DNA of 13,014 bases. Origin: a bacterium (GTDB lineage: Bacteria; SZUA-182; DTGQ01). The notes under the pieces are model-generated. The model was not told the origin of the DNA and ran no database searches. It saw only the letters and a list, made by a program, of their open reading frames with translations. Positions 5,232 through 11,137 of the stretch are shown here, one piece after another. The position numbers and the translations under genes are program-made. Location of the stretch: NCBI GenBank assembly GCA_023512255.1, contig JAILZY010000091.1, positions 1 through 13,014 on the forward strand, written 5' to 3'. How positions within the stretch are numbered: position 1 is the first letter of the stretch; every line of letters begins with the position of its first letter.

Positions 5232-5538
5232 AGTGGGAGAAAAAAATGCTTCTAGTCTGGTGGGAGAATTTAAAACAATCTGCCAGACTGCATAAATAGT
5301 GAAACGTCCAATAATAATCATTATGTAAACTTTGAGAACAAAAAAATAGGTAATTTGCTCTCTTTATTGAGATTATCACGTTGACGGAGAGGTAATTTTG
5401 ATTTCCCCATTAGTCAGGAGCAATGAATTTTCTCCCACTGACAGCCTGTTTTTGAGGTTTTTACACCACTTATCAGTGGTAAAAATGACCAATTTTAGGG
5501 ACGGTATCTCAGCAGAGAGAAAAAATTCTCCCACCAGA
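5232..5538. repeat. Interleaved inverted repeats with GTGGGAGAA cores
   Basis: Two pairs alternate. AGTGGGAGAAAA (5232-5243) is inverted exactly at 5428-5439, and TCTGGTGGGAGAATTT (5256-5271) is inverted exactly at 5523-5538 (16 bp). All four share the core GTGGGAGAA. In addition TTGGTCAT (5223-5230) is inverted at 5485-5492. The order A, B, A', B' is that of a pseudoknot or of a four-site protein-binding region. Confidence 0.65.
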
Positions 5539-5570
5539 GCTGGTTCTCTGCTTGTTTTTGGTAGATAAAC

Positions 5571-5740
5571 TAAGTGCTGAGTAAGTGCTGAGTAGGTTAG
5601 TCAGCACTTTAACTTATTGAAAATATTATTTTATATAAGCTCACAAGTGTGTAAGTGCTGAACGACTATACAGCACTTTATCTTTTTGATTTTATTAATC
5701 AAAATCAGCAAAAAATGTCTAAGTGCTGAGAGAGTGCTCA
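5571..5740. repeat. Iteron-like array of TAAGTGCTGA
   Basis: TAAGTGCTGAG is tandemly duplicated (5571-5581, 5582-5592; 11-bp period, one helical turn). TAAGTGCTGA recurs at 5652-5661 and 5720-5729, with inverted copies TCAGCACTT at 5601-5609 and CAGCACTT at 5671-5678. The direct and inverted copies pair as 9-bp and 8-bp hairpins with loops of about ten. A T/A-rich stretch follows. This is the form of a replication or partition site. Confidence 0.55.
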
Positions 5741-5864
5741 TTTATTATTATTAATTTTTCACAAAACAGCGGACCTTAGCCTTAAAATGCCTCAAATTTT
5801 TCATTAAAAGCCCAAGGATAGAGTTTTATCCTTGGGTTAATAGAAAAAATTGGCCGGCCCGACG

Positions 5865-6365
5865 TTAATTCTTTTGTTTGCTCAATTCTACAAGCATTTG
5901 CATAATAGTATCAAGTCTTTGGTTTACTTGTCCTATCTGAGTGTCAATCTTCTGGTCAAGCTTGTCAATTCGCTGGTTTACTTGCCCTATTTGAGTATTA
6001 ATTTTCTGCTCAAGAGCATCTACTTTTTGATCTACCCTATCAATCTTTTGGTTTACTTGCCCTATCTGAGTGTCAATCTTCTGGTCAAGCTTGTCAATTC
6101 GCTGGTTTAGCTGCCCTATCTGAGTGTCAATCTTTCGATTTATTTGTCCTATCTGAGTATCAATCTTTTGCTCAAGAGCATCTACTTTTTGATCTATTCT
6201 TTGATTTACCTGGTCTATTCGCTGATTCAAATATCGAAAGTCAGCCTCTTGCTTGTTTTGAAGTTCTGCTATATCCCTTTTAATCTCTGCCGTTCGCTCC
6301 TCTATGGCTTCATAGATCACTTCCAGCGATACCTTCTTGATTATCTTGGTAGCCAAACCTTTCAT
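5865..6365 (-). CDS. Variable-repeat coiled-coil protein, copy C (166 aa)
   Basis: Start at ATG 6365 behind AAAGGATAATCGCAAG. The N-terminal 50 residues (MKGLATKIIKKVSLEVIYEA to the RYLNQRID segment) and the last 21 (QVNQRLDTIMQMLVELSKQK then N) are nearly the same as in the copies at 10701-11135 and 12566-13014. The middle is built from 11-residue units like IDTQIGQVNQR and 7-residue units like IDKLDQK and VDALEQK in varying order, predicting one long coiled coil. There is no membrane segment. At the DNA level a 60-bp block (5921-5980) recurs at 6050-6109 with one difference. It follows the DUF1640-like gene by 24 bases in an operon led by an HTH gene. Probably an oligomer or filament that partners the membrane protein; function unknown. 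Confidence 0.7.
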   Translation of the reverse strand: MKGLATKIIKKVSLEVIYEAIEERTAEIKRDIAELQNKQEADFRYLNQRIDQVNQRIDQKVDALEQKIDTQIGQINRKIDTQIGQLNQRIDKLDQKIDTQIGQVNQKIDRVDQKVDALEQKINTQIGQVNQRIDKLDQKIDTQIGQVNQRLDTIMQMLVELSKQKN

Positions 6366-6389
6366 CTTGCGATTATCCTTTTGGCCAGA

Positions 6390-6656
6390 TTACTTAAATA
6401 AAGCAAACATGGTAAGAATTGCCCCTGTTTGAGCTATCAAAAGACCGACCATCCAACCGACTACCCATTTAATCGTACTGGATTTTGCTTGTTCAATCTT
6501 CAACTCGATTTCCTTAATATCGCTTTTAGTCGCTAAATCTTGCTTACGAGCATCAATTATTTCCTCTATATCTTTTATTGCAATTTGAGCTTTTTCTTTT
6601 CCCCATGTCTCAGCAAAGATATTGAATAATTCTATTCCTTGACTAATTGTACTCAT
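6390..6656 (-). CDS. DUF1640-like coiled-coil membrane protein (88 aa)
   Basis: The start ATG 6656 overlaps the stop of the HTH gene (ATGA). The order is MSTISQGIELFNIFAETWGK, KDIEEIIDARKQDLATKSD, a short coiled coil (about 45-60), and a membrane helix (about 62-86, WVVGWMVGLLIAQTGAILTM and following). It is a clear paralogue of the 4468-4770 product, but lacks the duplicated 11-residue unit, so it is shorter. The signature is DUF1640-like. It should be a single-pass membrane protein, produced with the HTH protein upstream and the coiled-coil protein downstream. Confidence 0.7.
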   Translation of the reverse strand: MSTISQGIELFNIFAETWGKEKAQIAIKDIEEIIDARKQDLATKSDIKEIELKIEQAKSSTIKWVVGWMVGLLIAQTGAILTMFALFK

Positions 6657-6844
6657 CTTGTAGCCATCCTTCGCTCTCCAGTATTTACCCTTAAATCCTC
6701 TTCTAGCTCTGCCTTTTTAAAGCGGTAGGCATTACCGACTTTTAAAGCTCTGAGCTTCCCATTTTTTATCAGCCTGAACAGCGTTCTCCGACTAATCTGC
6801 AAATATTCGGTAGCTTGCTCTGCTGTTAGTAATTGTTCTGTCAT
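6653..6844 (-). CDS. Excisionase-family HTH protein (63 aa)
   Basis: ATG 6844 follows AGAGGTGAGACA. Residues 4-52 (LLTAEQATEYLQISRRTLFR then GKLRALKVGNAYRFKKAELEEDL) give a textbook excisionase-type HTH with wing. Its C-terminal half has a degraded relative at 3947-4021. It is the first gene of a three-gene operon and is coupled to the membrane protein by ATGA. Transcription probably starts from the minus-strand promoter at 6888-6917. Confidence 0.8.
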   Translation of the reverse strand: MTEQLLTAEQATEYLQISRRTLFRLIKNGKLRALKVGNAYRFKKAELEEDLRVNTGERRMATR

Positions 6845-6887
6845 TGTCTCACCTCTTTTTTGTCTCGATTAACATTATCTGTCATAG

Positions 6888-6917
6888 ATATTATCAAATT
6901 TATCATTGACAAGTCAA
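6888..6917 (-). promoter_or_regulatory. Promoter of the 6844-5865 operon
   Basis: On the minus strand TTGACT (6917-6912) and TAATAT (6893-6888) are 18 bases apart, with the start codon about 44 bases further. The -35 touches the plus-strand -35 at 6906-6911, giving back-to-back promoters in the palindrome TTGACAAGTCAA (6906-6917). Confidence 0.55.
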
Positions 6918-6934
6918 ACAAATTTCACCATACT
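6906..6934 (+). promoter_or_regulatory. Divergent plus-strand promoter
   Basis: A perfect TTGACA (6906-6911), 17 bases, then CATACT (6929-6934). No protein gene follows on the plus strand, only the structured stretch to about 7060. Confidence 0.45.
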
Positions 6935-6939
6935 TTTCG

Positions 6940-7060
6940 CGCAATACGGATTCCGCGACTCTAGGTAGGATTAGGTACTTCCAGGCAGGAGTGCCGGTCG
7001 AGGTTTCGGCCAAAGGCTCGATGAGTCTAAACTGTTGAATTTCAAATTTTATTGGTTTAG
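6940..7060 (+). ncRNA. Possible plus-strand structured RNA, unclassified
   Basis: This G/C-richer stretch in A/T-rich surroundings follows a plausible promoter. Possible pairings are GACTC/GAGTC (6957-6961, 7023-7027), TCGAG/CTCGA (6998-7002, 7017-7021), with alternatives GCCG/CGGC (6993-6996, 7007-7010) and GCC-aaa-GGC (7009-7017). No clear terminator is seen; a weak AGGT/ACCT hairpin lies near 7078-7091. The rest of the 6845-7148 gap holds nothing recognisable. Confidence 0.3.
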
Positions 7061-7148
7061 TTACTTAAGCAATCTTTAGGTTTTTACCTATTATGTTAAA
7101 ATAATTTAAAAGCCTAGCCAATCCGCTAACCTTCCATGTCTGGACGGC

Positions 7149-7718
7149 TTAGCCCTCTACTTTAATCCACTCCTTGACCAGCCTCTCCGCTGCTGGTGGA
7201 TGACATACCCCGCATACCCTAACACCGTAGATACTTATCCACCACTTGCGCTCTCCACAGGCATAGCAGGGCTCAATCTGCTCAGGCATTAAATCAGAAG
7301 CAGATTCCGCGCTGGTAGGCTCCGTGTCGACAGACTCCGCGCTGGCAGGCTCGATGATCACTATAGGCTCCAGCTCAAACCACCGTTCCCACCGAATTCG
7401 GCCCTCTGTATCTCGTGCATACCTGTACTCCTTACCCCCTTCAATCCGTCTCCACATCGTCCAGCCAGTCAAAGCCTCATCAATGCCATTTAGATATTGC
7501 AGATGACGAGCAATAAGCTCGTCATCATTGTTAGCCTCATTAGGATTTGTTAATAAGCGTAGGGTTTCTATTTTATGCTCTTTTAGAATTTCAATTAATT
7601 TCTGAAACTCTGCCTGATCAACCGGCCCATCAACAATCTGTCGATATCTAACCTTTCCATCCTCTGCCCACAAAACAAAACCCATAGTCTGCAATCGAGT
7701 AATTGTCTCTACTACCAC
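7149..7718 (-). CDS. TubC-like N-terminal plus C-terminal zinc-ribbon protein (189 aa)
   Basis: The start is GTG 7718 with AAAAAGGAGTAATAA in front. Residues about 3-56 (ITRLQTMGFVLWAEDGKVRY, then a helix ending LRLL) resemble the TubC N-terminal docking fold, which also occurs in phage and plasmid proteins. A Glu/Ser/Ala-rich linker (about 118-145) contains a duplicated ExTSAES/ExASAES unit whose DNA repeats as a 22-bp word at 7301-7322 and 7331-7352. C151, C154, C169 and C172 form a zinc ribbon (CYACG...CGVCHPP). Such ribbon proteins often accompany replication genes on elements. It lies downstream of the primase-helicase beyond the repeat arrays. I infer a replication accessory protein. 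Domain calls are by eye. Confidence 0.6.
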   Translation of the reverse strand: MVVETITRLQTMGFVLWAEDGKVRYRQIVDGPVDQAEFQKLIEILKEHKIETLRLLTNPNEANNDDELIARHLQYLNGIDEALTGWTMWRRIEGGKEYRYARDTEGRIRWERWFELEPIVIIEPASAESVDTEPTSAESASDLMPEQIEPCYACGERKWWISIYGVRVCGVCHPPAAERLVKEWIKVEG

Positions 7719-7768
7719 TTATTACTCCTTTTTATACAGGTAATATATGAGTAATAAATAATCACACT

Positions 7769-7849
7769 AGTAACATTAGTAACAGCGGTAACACCGGTAA
7801 CAGCGGTAACACCGGTAACAGCAGTAACAGCGGTAACACCGGTAATATG
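7769..7849. repeat. Nine tandem 9-bp iterons (RGTAACANN)
   Basis: Nine consecutive 9-bp units run without gaps: AGTAACATT, AGTAACAGC, GGTAACACC, GGTAACAGC, GGTAACACC, GGTAACAGC, AGTAACAGC, GGTAACACC and GGTAATATG. They alternate between ACC and AGC endings. They start 51 bases upstream of the GTG at 7718 and are followed by an A/T-rich stretch (about 7850-7905). Confidence 0.85.
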
Positions 7850-8115
7850 GAATATCTATTCTATAATAGATTGATTTTTAATATGTTTTTTGCTGTTCAC
7901 GGAAGGGATGAGTATCAGAAAAGTATCAGAAAACTGTTACCGCTGATCTGTTACCGGTAACAGGTAACAGAGTAACAGGACAGGCAAAAGCTGTTACCGC
8001 TGTTACCCCCTGTTACCGCGTACCGGTAACAGTTTTTAGCGCATTAACATATTGAAAATTAAGGGATATACAAAAACTGTTACCGCTGTTACCGGTGTTA
8101 CCGCTGTTACTCAAT
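7850..8115. other. Probable origin: A/T-rich core and opposing iterons
   Basis: After the A/T-rich core (7850-7905) comes a set of mixed-orientation units: CTGTTACCG (7934-7942), a perfect 16-bp palindrome CTGTTACCGGTAACAG (7948-7963), further GTAACAG words to 7978, CTGTTACC units at 7991-8017 and TACCGGTA at 8021. A final array of four 9-bp CTGTTACCG-type units (8078-8113) faces the 7769 array. It ends three bases before the primase-helicase stop. Opposed iterons around an A/T-rich segment beside a replication gene is the usual form of an iteron-controlled origin; no initiator protein has been identified. Confidence 0.6.
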
Positions 8116-9849
8116 TTATATCCATCCCTCAACTTTTTGAGGTAAAGAATATTCCCCCTGAGAATTTACCCATACCTGGCCTGACCTAACCATTTCATAT
8201 AGCAGCTTCCTAATCGCTCCGCGAGAGCGATTAAGGGATTGAGATATCATAGCTGGTTTTAAATTAGGTGTTAGTTTTAATAACTCAATAATTTCCTGCC
8301 TTTCTTTGCTCAACTGGTACTCCTCTGCTGAACCTATCACCTGCCATAATCCGGCATCAAACTGTAGTGCAAGCTTAATTTCTTCAACATCTCTGCCAGT
8401 GATATTTAACATCGCGTCCTGTTCACCGCGGCCCCGTTCTAGAATGGCTACAGTATCAGCGACACCAGTTAGACCTGTGCTACCACTTACCTGATCCATC
8501 CAATCGTCTGAGCCTGTTTTTCTCAAGTGGTGAACAACAATAATGGCAATATCTCGTTTCTCCGCTAGCTCCTGTAGGCCAATCAAAGCCTCACTATCGC
8601 TCTGATAGACGTTATGCCCTGCTTCTATTGTTCTAACTCTTTGCAAGGTGTCTATAATCACGAGCTTGATATATTTGTTTGCCGTCAAAAACTGATCTAT
8701 ACACGTAATAGCCTCAATCCCCCTGCCTACTCCATCAGTGGCATAGTAGAACTCACCTAACGATTTATTATCTTCTGGTAAAAGCTTTTTTATCCTGTCT
8801 CTCAACCTGCGCTCGTTGTCCTCTAGTGCCAAATAAAGAACCCCTTTAGGCTCACATTTATATTTCCCTAGTGCAATCCCACCTGTTGATATCGCTAGTG
8901 CTATATCTAATACCAGCCAGGATTTCCCGATTTTCGGTTTCCTCGCAAGAATCATTAACCCTTGTGGTAAAAAACCTGGGATTAGCCACTTAATTTCAGG
9001 CATTTCCTGCTTCATTAGAGAATCCCCGCACTTAATGACTGCCTTAACAGCCGTCGGCTTCCAGACAGGCGCTTCTTCAACCAGTTTTAGAAGCTCCTCT
9101 TTGGTATACCTAATACCATCGGATTTTTGAGGATTGCCATCTAACCAGTCAAGGACGTCGCCTTTCTCCTTTAATCCCGGCAAATCTAGGATCTTGATCT
9201 CCTGAGCTATTCCATGTATACTCTCAGCTACGCTCTTCGCGTGTGCCTGTCCTGGCTGATCATTATCAGGCAGAATACACACGCGACGGTCCTTGAGACA
9301 CTGGTTGTACTCAGACAACCACTTTCCGACCCCGCCGGCATTGCATGTAGCCGTTAGCCCTAGTGAGCAGAGCCGGTCTACGTGTTTTTCTCCTTCAGGG
9401 ATGAATATCCACTTATCAGGATCGGCTTTGAGCAGATCAGGAAGACGATACAAAACTCTTTTAACATCTTTTGTCTTCCATATATAGCCACCCTGGCCGT
9501 CGGGCTTTCTTTGCAAAAACCGCTTGCCAGGAAAACGGCAAACCTCATAAAGCAGTTTGCCGTCCTCATCGCAATATAGAAAGATAGCCTCTGGTCGCTG
9601 CTGATCATCAAAGGATAATATCCCCATCTCGCGGCAAAACGTTTTGTAATTCCCTTTAGCTCCACAGGCATGGCAATAATACATGCCTGTTTCAACATTG
9701 ACAGAAAAACTCGGATGAGTATCAACTCCATCTGAGTGATTCTGCCCAAACGGACAATGCCCCTGATATTCAGTATTACTAATTCTTTTTAGCCCTTCTA
9801 CGTAAGGGCTAAAGAATTCGAAATAATCAATACTGCTTGTTATACTCAT
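8116..9849 (-). CDS. Primase-helicase: CHC2-type zinc finger, Toprim and RepA/RadA-like ATPase (577 aa)
   Basis: The start ATG 9849 follows AAGAAGGAGTGGCTAA. A zinc finger comes first (C32, H38, C59, C62). The Toprim region is about 145-215, with E152 in PEGEKHVD and D195/D197 in PDNDQPG as likely metal-binding acids. A RecA-like ATPase follows from about 285: Walker A RKPKIGKS (303-310), Walker B LVIID with D400, and VVHHLRK (438-444). A small winged-helix-like C-terminus (about 515-570) ends in SLP. The order is that of element-encoded primase-helicases (RepA/AAA_25 helicase type), which unwind DNA and lay primers at the fork. All key residues appear intact. It follows the broken Cro-like gene by 15 bases and precedes the iteron region, so it most likely replicates this element. 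Confidence 0.85.
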   Translation of the reverse strand: MSITSSIDYFEFFSPYVEGLKRISNTEYQGHCPFGQNHSDGVDTHPSFSVNVETGMYYCHACGAKGNYKTFCREMGILSFDDQQRPEAIFLYCDEDGKLLYEVCRFPGKRFLQRKPDGQGGYIWKTKDVKRVLYRLPDLLKADPDKWIFIPEGEKHVDRLCSLGLTATCNAGGVGKWLSEYNQCLKDRRVCILPDNDQPGQAHAKSVAESIHGIAQEIKILDLPGLKEKGDVLDWLDGNPQKSDGIRYTKEELLKLVEEAPVWKPTAVKAVIKCGDSLMKQEMPEIKWLIPGFLPQGLMILARKPKIGKSWLVLDIALAISTGGIALGKYKCEPKGVLYLALEDNERRLRDRIKKLLPEDNKSLGEFYYATDGVGRGIEAITCIDQFLTANKYIKLVIIDTLQRVRTIEAGHNVYQSDSEALIGLQELAEKRDIAIIVVHHLRKTGSDDWMDQVSGSTGLTGVADTVAILERGRGEQDAMLNITGRDVEEIKLALQFDAGLWQVIGSAEEYQLSKERQEIIELLKLTPNLKPAMISQSLNRSRGAIRKLLYEMVRSGQVWVNSQGEYSLPQKVEGWI

Positions 9850-9864
9850 TTAGCCACTCCTTCT

Positions 9865-10077
9865 TTAACACTCCTTCTCTCTCTGCCCTGCCTGATCAAT
9901 ATCCACCACCGAACACCCTAATACACTGGCTAACCTATCCTTTTCCTCATTCGTGAGTCTCTCTCGACCGCAAATAAAATTGCTCAACCTTGTCTCTGAT
10001 ATTCTTGCTTGTAGTGCACAAGCTCTTTATGATCCGATACGTTTTAGGATTAAAAGCTTTAAATCAAAGTTTTTCAT
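9865..10077 (-). pseudogene. Cro-like HTH gene interrupted by an in-frame TAA
   Basis: From ATG 10077 (GAAAGGTATAAAT in front) the frame reads MKNFDLKLLILKRIGS, then TAA (10027-10029), then continues in the same frame with RACALQARISETRLSNFICG, RERLTNEEKDRLASVLGC and an acidic end to the stop at 9865. The part after the stop is a typical short phage Cro/XRE HTH, and relatives usually have a Gln after the GS, so a single CAA to TAA change explains it. The full protein would be 70 residues. It could be a nonsense mutation, a sequencing error, or a read-through site. It is the first gene before the primase-helicase (gap 15 bases). Two palindromes at 10162-10183 upstream are candidate operators. 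Confidence 0.7.
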
Positions 10078-10161
10078 ATTTATACCTTTCTTGCCATCTT
10101 GCTGTCTTGCCGTCTTTTTTTTCTTGTATTTTTTATAAAAACTGCTTAAAATAAAAAAGCT

Positions 10162-10183
10162 TCTGTATACAGTCTGTATACAG
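10162..10183. promoter_or_regulatory. Tandem 11-bp palindromic repeat TCTGTATACAG x2
   Basis: TCTGTATACAG is exactly repeated at 10162-10172 and 10173-10183; each holds the perfect palindrome CTGTATACAG. The 11-bp period puts both sites on one face of the helix. It lies about 85 bases upstream of the Cro-like gene, so it is a good candidate operator for the 10077-8116 unit. Confidence 0.55.
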
Positions 10184-10194
10184 ATAGATAGAGG

Positions 10195-10268
10195 GATTGC
10201 GCAATCTTATTGGAAGCAATGGATTACGCAGTCTCTCTTTCCCCTTTGTAATTAACCCATTACTTCCA
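10195..10268. repeat. Palindrome and long imperfect hairpin in a gene-free gap
   Basis: GATTGCGCAATC (10195-10206) is a perfect 12-bp palindrome, and a near copy GATTACGCAGTC (10/12) lies at 10222-10233. TGGAAGCAATGG (10211-10222) pairs with CCATTACTTCCA (10257-10268) with one exception that would be a G-U pair in minus-strand RNA; ATTAC/GTAAT extend it. It may end or process the 10325-10585 transcript. The remainder of 10078-10324 shows nothing else. Confidence 0.4.
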
Positions 10269-10324
10269 TAAGATCAGTCTATTATACCTAATATTAACTT
10301 TCCTATACAATACCATTTCTTCAT

Positions 10325-10585
10325 TTATCTTAGTAATTTTCTTGAAAAAATAACCAAGATCGGACATGAGTCTACGAGTGCTCGTCGGCACTCATGTAGA
10401 TTGGCTAGCTCTCCTAGCTTGTCAGTGGTTAGCCTAGCGGTTATATCATCGGGTAGGACGGTATAGGCATCAATGCTATTTGGCGGGATTGGCTCATCTG
10501 ATGATTGTGGCAGCATGGTTTCTGCCGCGGAGAGGATGAGACTAACAGCCTGGTAAAGCCTAATAGTGCATCTGTAGTGCTGCAT
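10325..10585 (-). CDS. Short protein, paralogue of the 2348-2680 product (86 aa)
   Basis: I choose ATG 10585 (MQHYRCTIRLYQ) because AGAAGGAG lies at the right distance and because it lines up with the start of the paralogue; an in-frame ATG at 10633 would add 16 residues without a ribosome site. Shared points with the 110-residue relative are the N-terminal helix (AVSLIL/AISHIL), an acidic loop with two prolines in the middle, and LTTDKLGELANLHECRRAL near the end. The C-terminus here is shorter and more hydrophobic (PILVIFSRKLL). No family was recognised and no catalytic motif is visible. The ribosome site is displayed in the loop of a 6-bp hairpin (10587-10607). It sits between the recombinase operon and the Cro-like HTH/primase genes, the same relative place as its paralogue. 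Confidence 0.55.
   Translation of the reverse strand: MQHYRCTIRLYQAVSLILSAAETMLPQSSDEPIPPNSIDAYTVLPDDITARLTTDKLGELANLHECRRALVDSCPILVIFSRKLLR
10370..10400. repeat. Hairpin inside the end of the short gene
   Basis: TCTAC-GAGTGC pairs with GCACTC-(AT)-GTAGA around a TCGTCG loop. The core resembles GAGTGTTAGCGGCACTC found at 10672-10688. It overlaps coding sequence, so it may be chance. Confidence 0.3.
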
Positions 10586-10586
10586 A

Positions 10587-10697
10587 GCGCAAAACTCCTT
10601 CTTGCGCGCTATAATAGTAATCAGCCGCGACACACTAGCGCGAGGAGTTGTGTCTCGGCTAGGACTGGTTTGAGTGTTAGCGGCACTCTGCCAGTCC
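10587..10697. ncRNA. Three-hairpin leader of the 10325-10585 gene
   Basis: On the minus strand three hairpins precede the start codon. First, GGACTGG/CCAGTCC enclosing GAGTG/CACTC (10662-10697). Second, an 11-bp stem with one mismatch (10623-10634 with 10649-10660). Third, GCGCAA/TTGCGC (10587-10592, 10602-10607) with the ribosome site in its 9-base loop. The arrangement mirrors 2687-2803 before the paralogous gene, without sequence identity. The outermost hairpin also starts three bases after the coiled-coil stop and may act as that gene's terminator, although no T run follows. Confidence 0.45.
10673..10688. repeat. 16-bp repeat AGTGTTAGCGGCACTC, first copy
   Basis: Exact copy of 12537-12552. 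Here it forms the inner part of a larger hairpin closed by GGACTGG (10662-10668) and CCAGTCC (10691-10697). Confidence 0.6.
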
Positions 10698-10700
10698 GCC

Positions 10701-11135
10701 TTAATTCTTTTGTTTGCTCAATTCTACGAGCATTTGCATAATGGTATCAAGTCTCTGGTTTACTTGTCCTATCTGAGTATTAATTTTCTGCTCAAAAGCA
10801 TCTATTTTTTGATCTACTCTTCCTATCTGAGTGTCGATCTTTTGGTTTACTAGTCCTATTTGAGTGTCAATCTTCTGGTCAAGTTTGTCAATCCGCTGGT
10901 TTACTTGCCCGATTTCCTGCCGTACCGACCCAATTTCGGTATCAATCCGGCCGCCGAGATCATCAATCCGTTTGCCTAGGTTATCAATTCGCTGGTTTAA
11001 ATATCGAAAGTCGGCTTCCTGCTTGTTTTGAAGCTCTGCTATATCCCTTTTAATCTCTGCCGTTCGATCCTCTATGGCTTCATAGATCACTTCCAGCGAT
11101 ACCTTCTTGATTATCTTGGTAGCCAAACCTTTCAT
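10701..11135 (-). CDS. Variable-repeat coiled-coil protein, copy D (144 aa)
   Basis: Start at ATG 11135, two bases after the stop of the HTH gene. The first 51 residues differ from copy C only at one position (EDRTAE for EERTAE), and the last 20 are identical. The middle is different: NLGKRIDDLGGRIDTEIGSV and RQEIGQVNQRIDKLDQK, then IDTQIG units. It is 22 residues shorter than copy C. It is a predicted continuous coiled coil without membrane segment or signal peptide. It shares the transcript with the recombinase and the HTH protein and, unlike copy C, has no DUF1640-like gene before it. The role is unknown; see findings for the constant-variable-constant pattern. Confidence 0.7.
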   Translation of the reverse strand: MKGLATKIIKKVSLEVIYEAIEDRTAEIKRDIAELQNKQEADFRYLNQRIDNLGKRIDDLGGRIDTEIGSVRQEIGQVNQRIDKLDQKIDTQIGLVNQKIDTQIGRVDQKIDAFEQKINTQIGQVNQRLDTIMQMLVELSKQKN

Positions 11136-11137
11136 TT

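Larger units (their letters stand above)
5003..5864. other. 860-base non-coding, repeat-rich region
   Basis: No convincing gene is present. A 61-codon plus-strand frame at 5015-5200 has no ribosome site or recognisable domain and is doubtful; it ends directly at a terminator, so a plus-strand transcript is possible (TTGAAA, 17 bases, TAATAG around 5080-5105 as a weak promoter). From 5200 on it holds a terminator, an interleaved set of GTGGGAGAA inverted repeats (5232-5538), a hairpin ACCACT-tatc-AGTGGT (5465-5480), and a TAAGTGCTGA array (5571-5740), then an A/T-rich tail. It may be an origin, centromere-like site or RNA locus. Confidence 0.5.

Noticed and set aside
5850-6401. Plus-strand frames rich in Leu, Tyr, Val opposite the coiled-coil genes
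   Set aside because: They are the antisense reading of the 7/11-residue repeats (YLPYLS type). They lack ribosome sites and recur wherever the coiled-coil gene does.
6990-7030. Hammerhead-type ribozyme core
   Set aside because: GATGA and CCGAAACC words occur, but on opposite strands and not in the required order, with no CTGATGA.
7769-7849. Possible CRISPR array
   Set aside because: The units are 9 bp and directly abut with no spacers, and no cas gene is present; they are iterons.
10162-10183. LexA (SOS) box
   Set aside because: CTGT and ACAG are 2 bases apart in each unit, not the 8 of the known CTGT-N8-ACAG box.
10672-10697. Integron attC-like site
   Set aside because: GTTAGCG does not fit the GTTRRRY core, and the opposite box RYYYAAC is not matched; no integron-specific integrase insert was seen in the recombinase.
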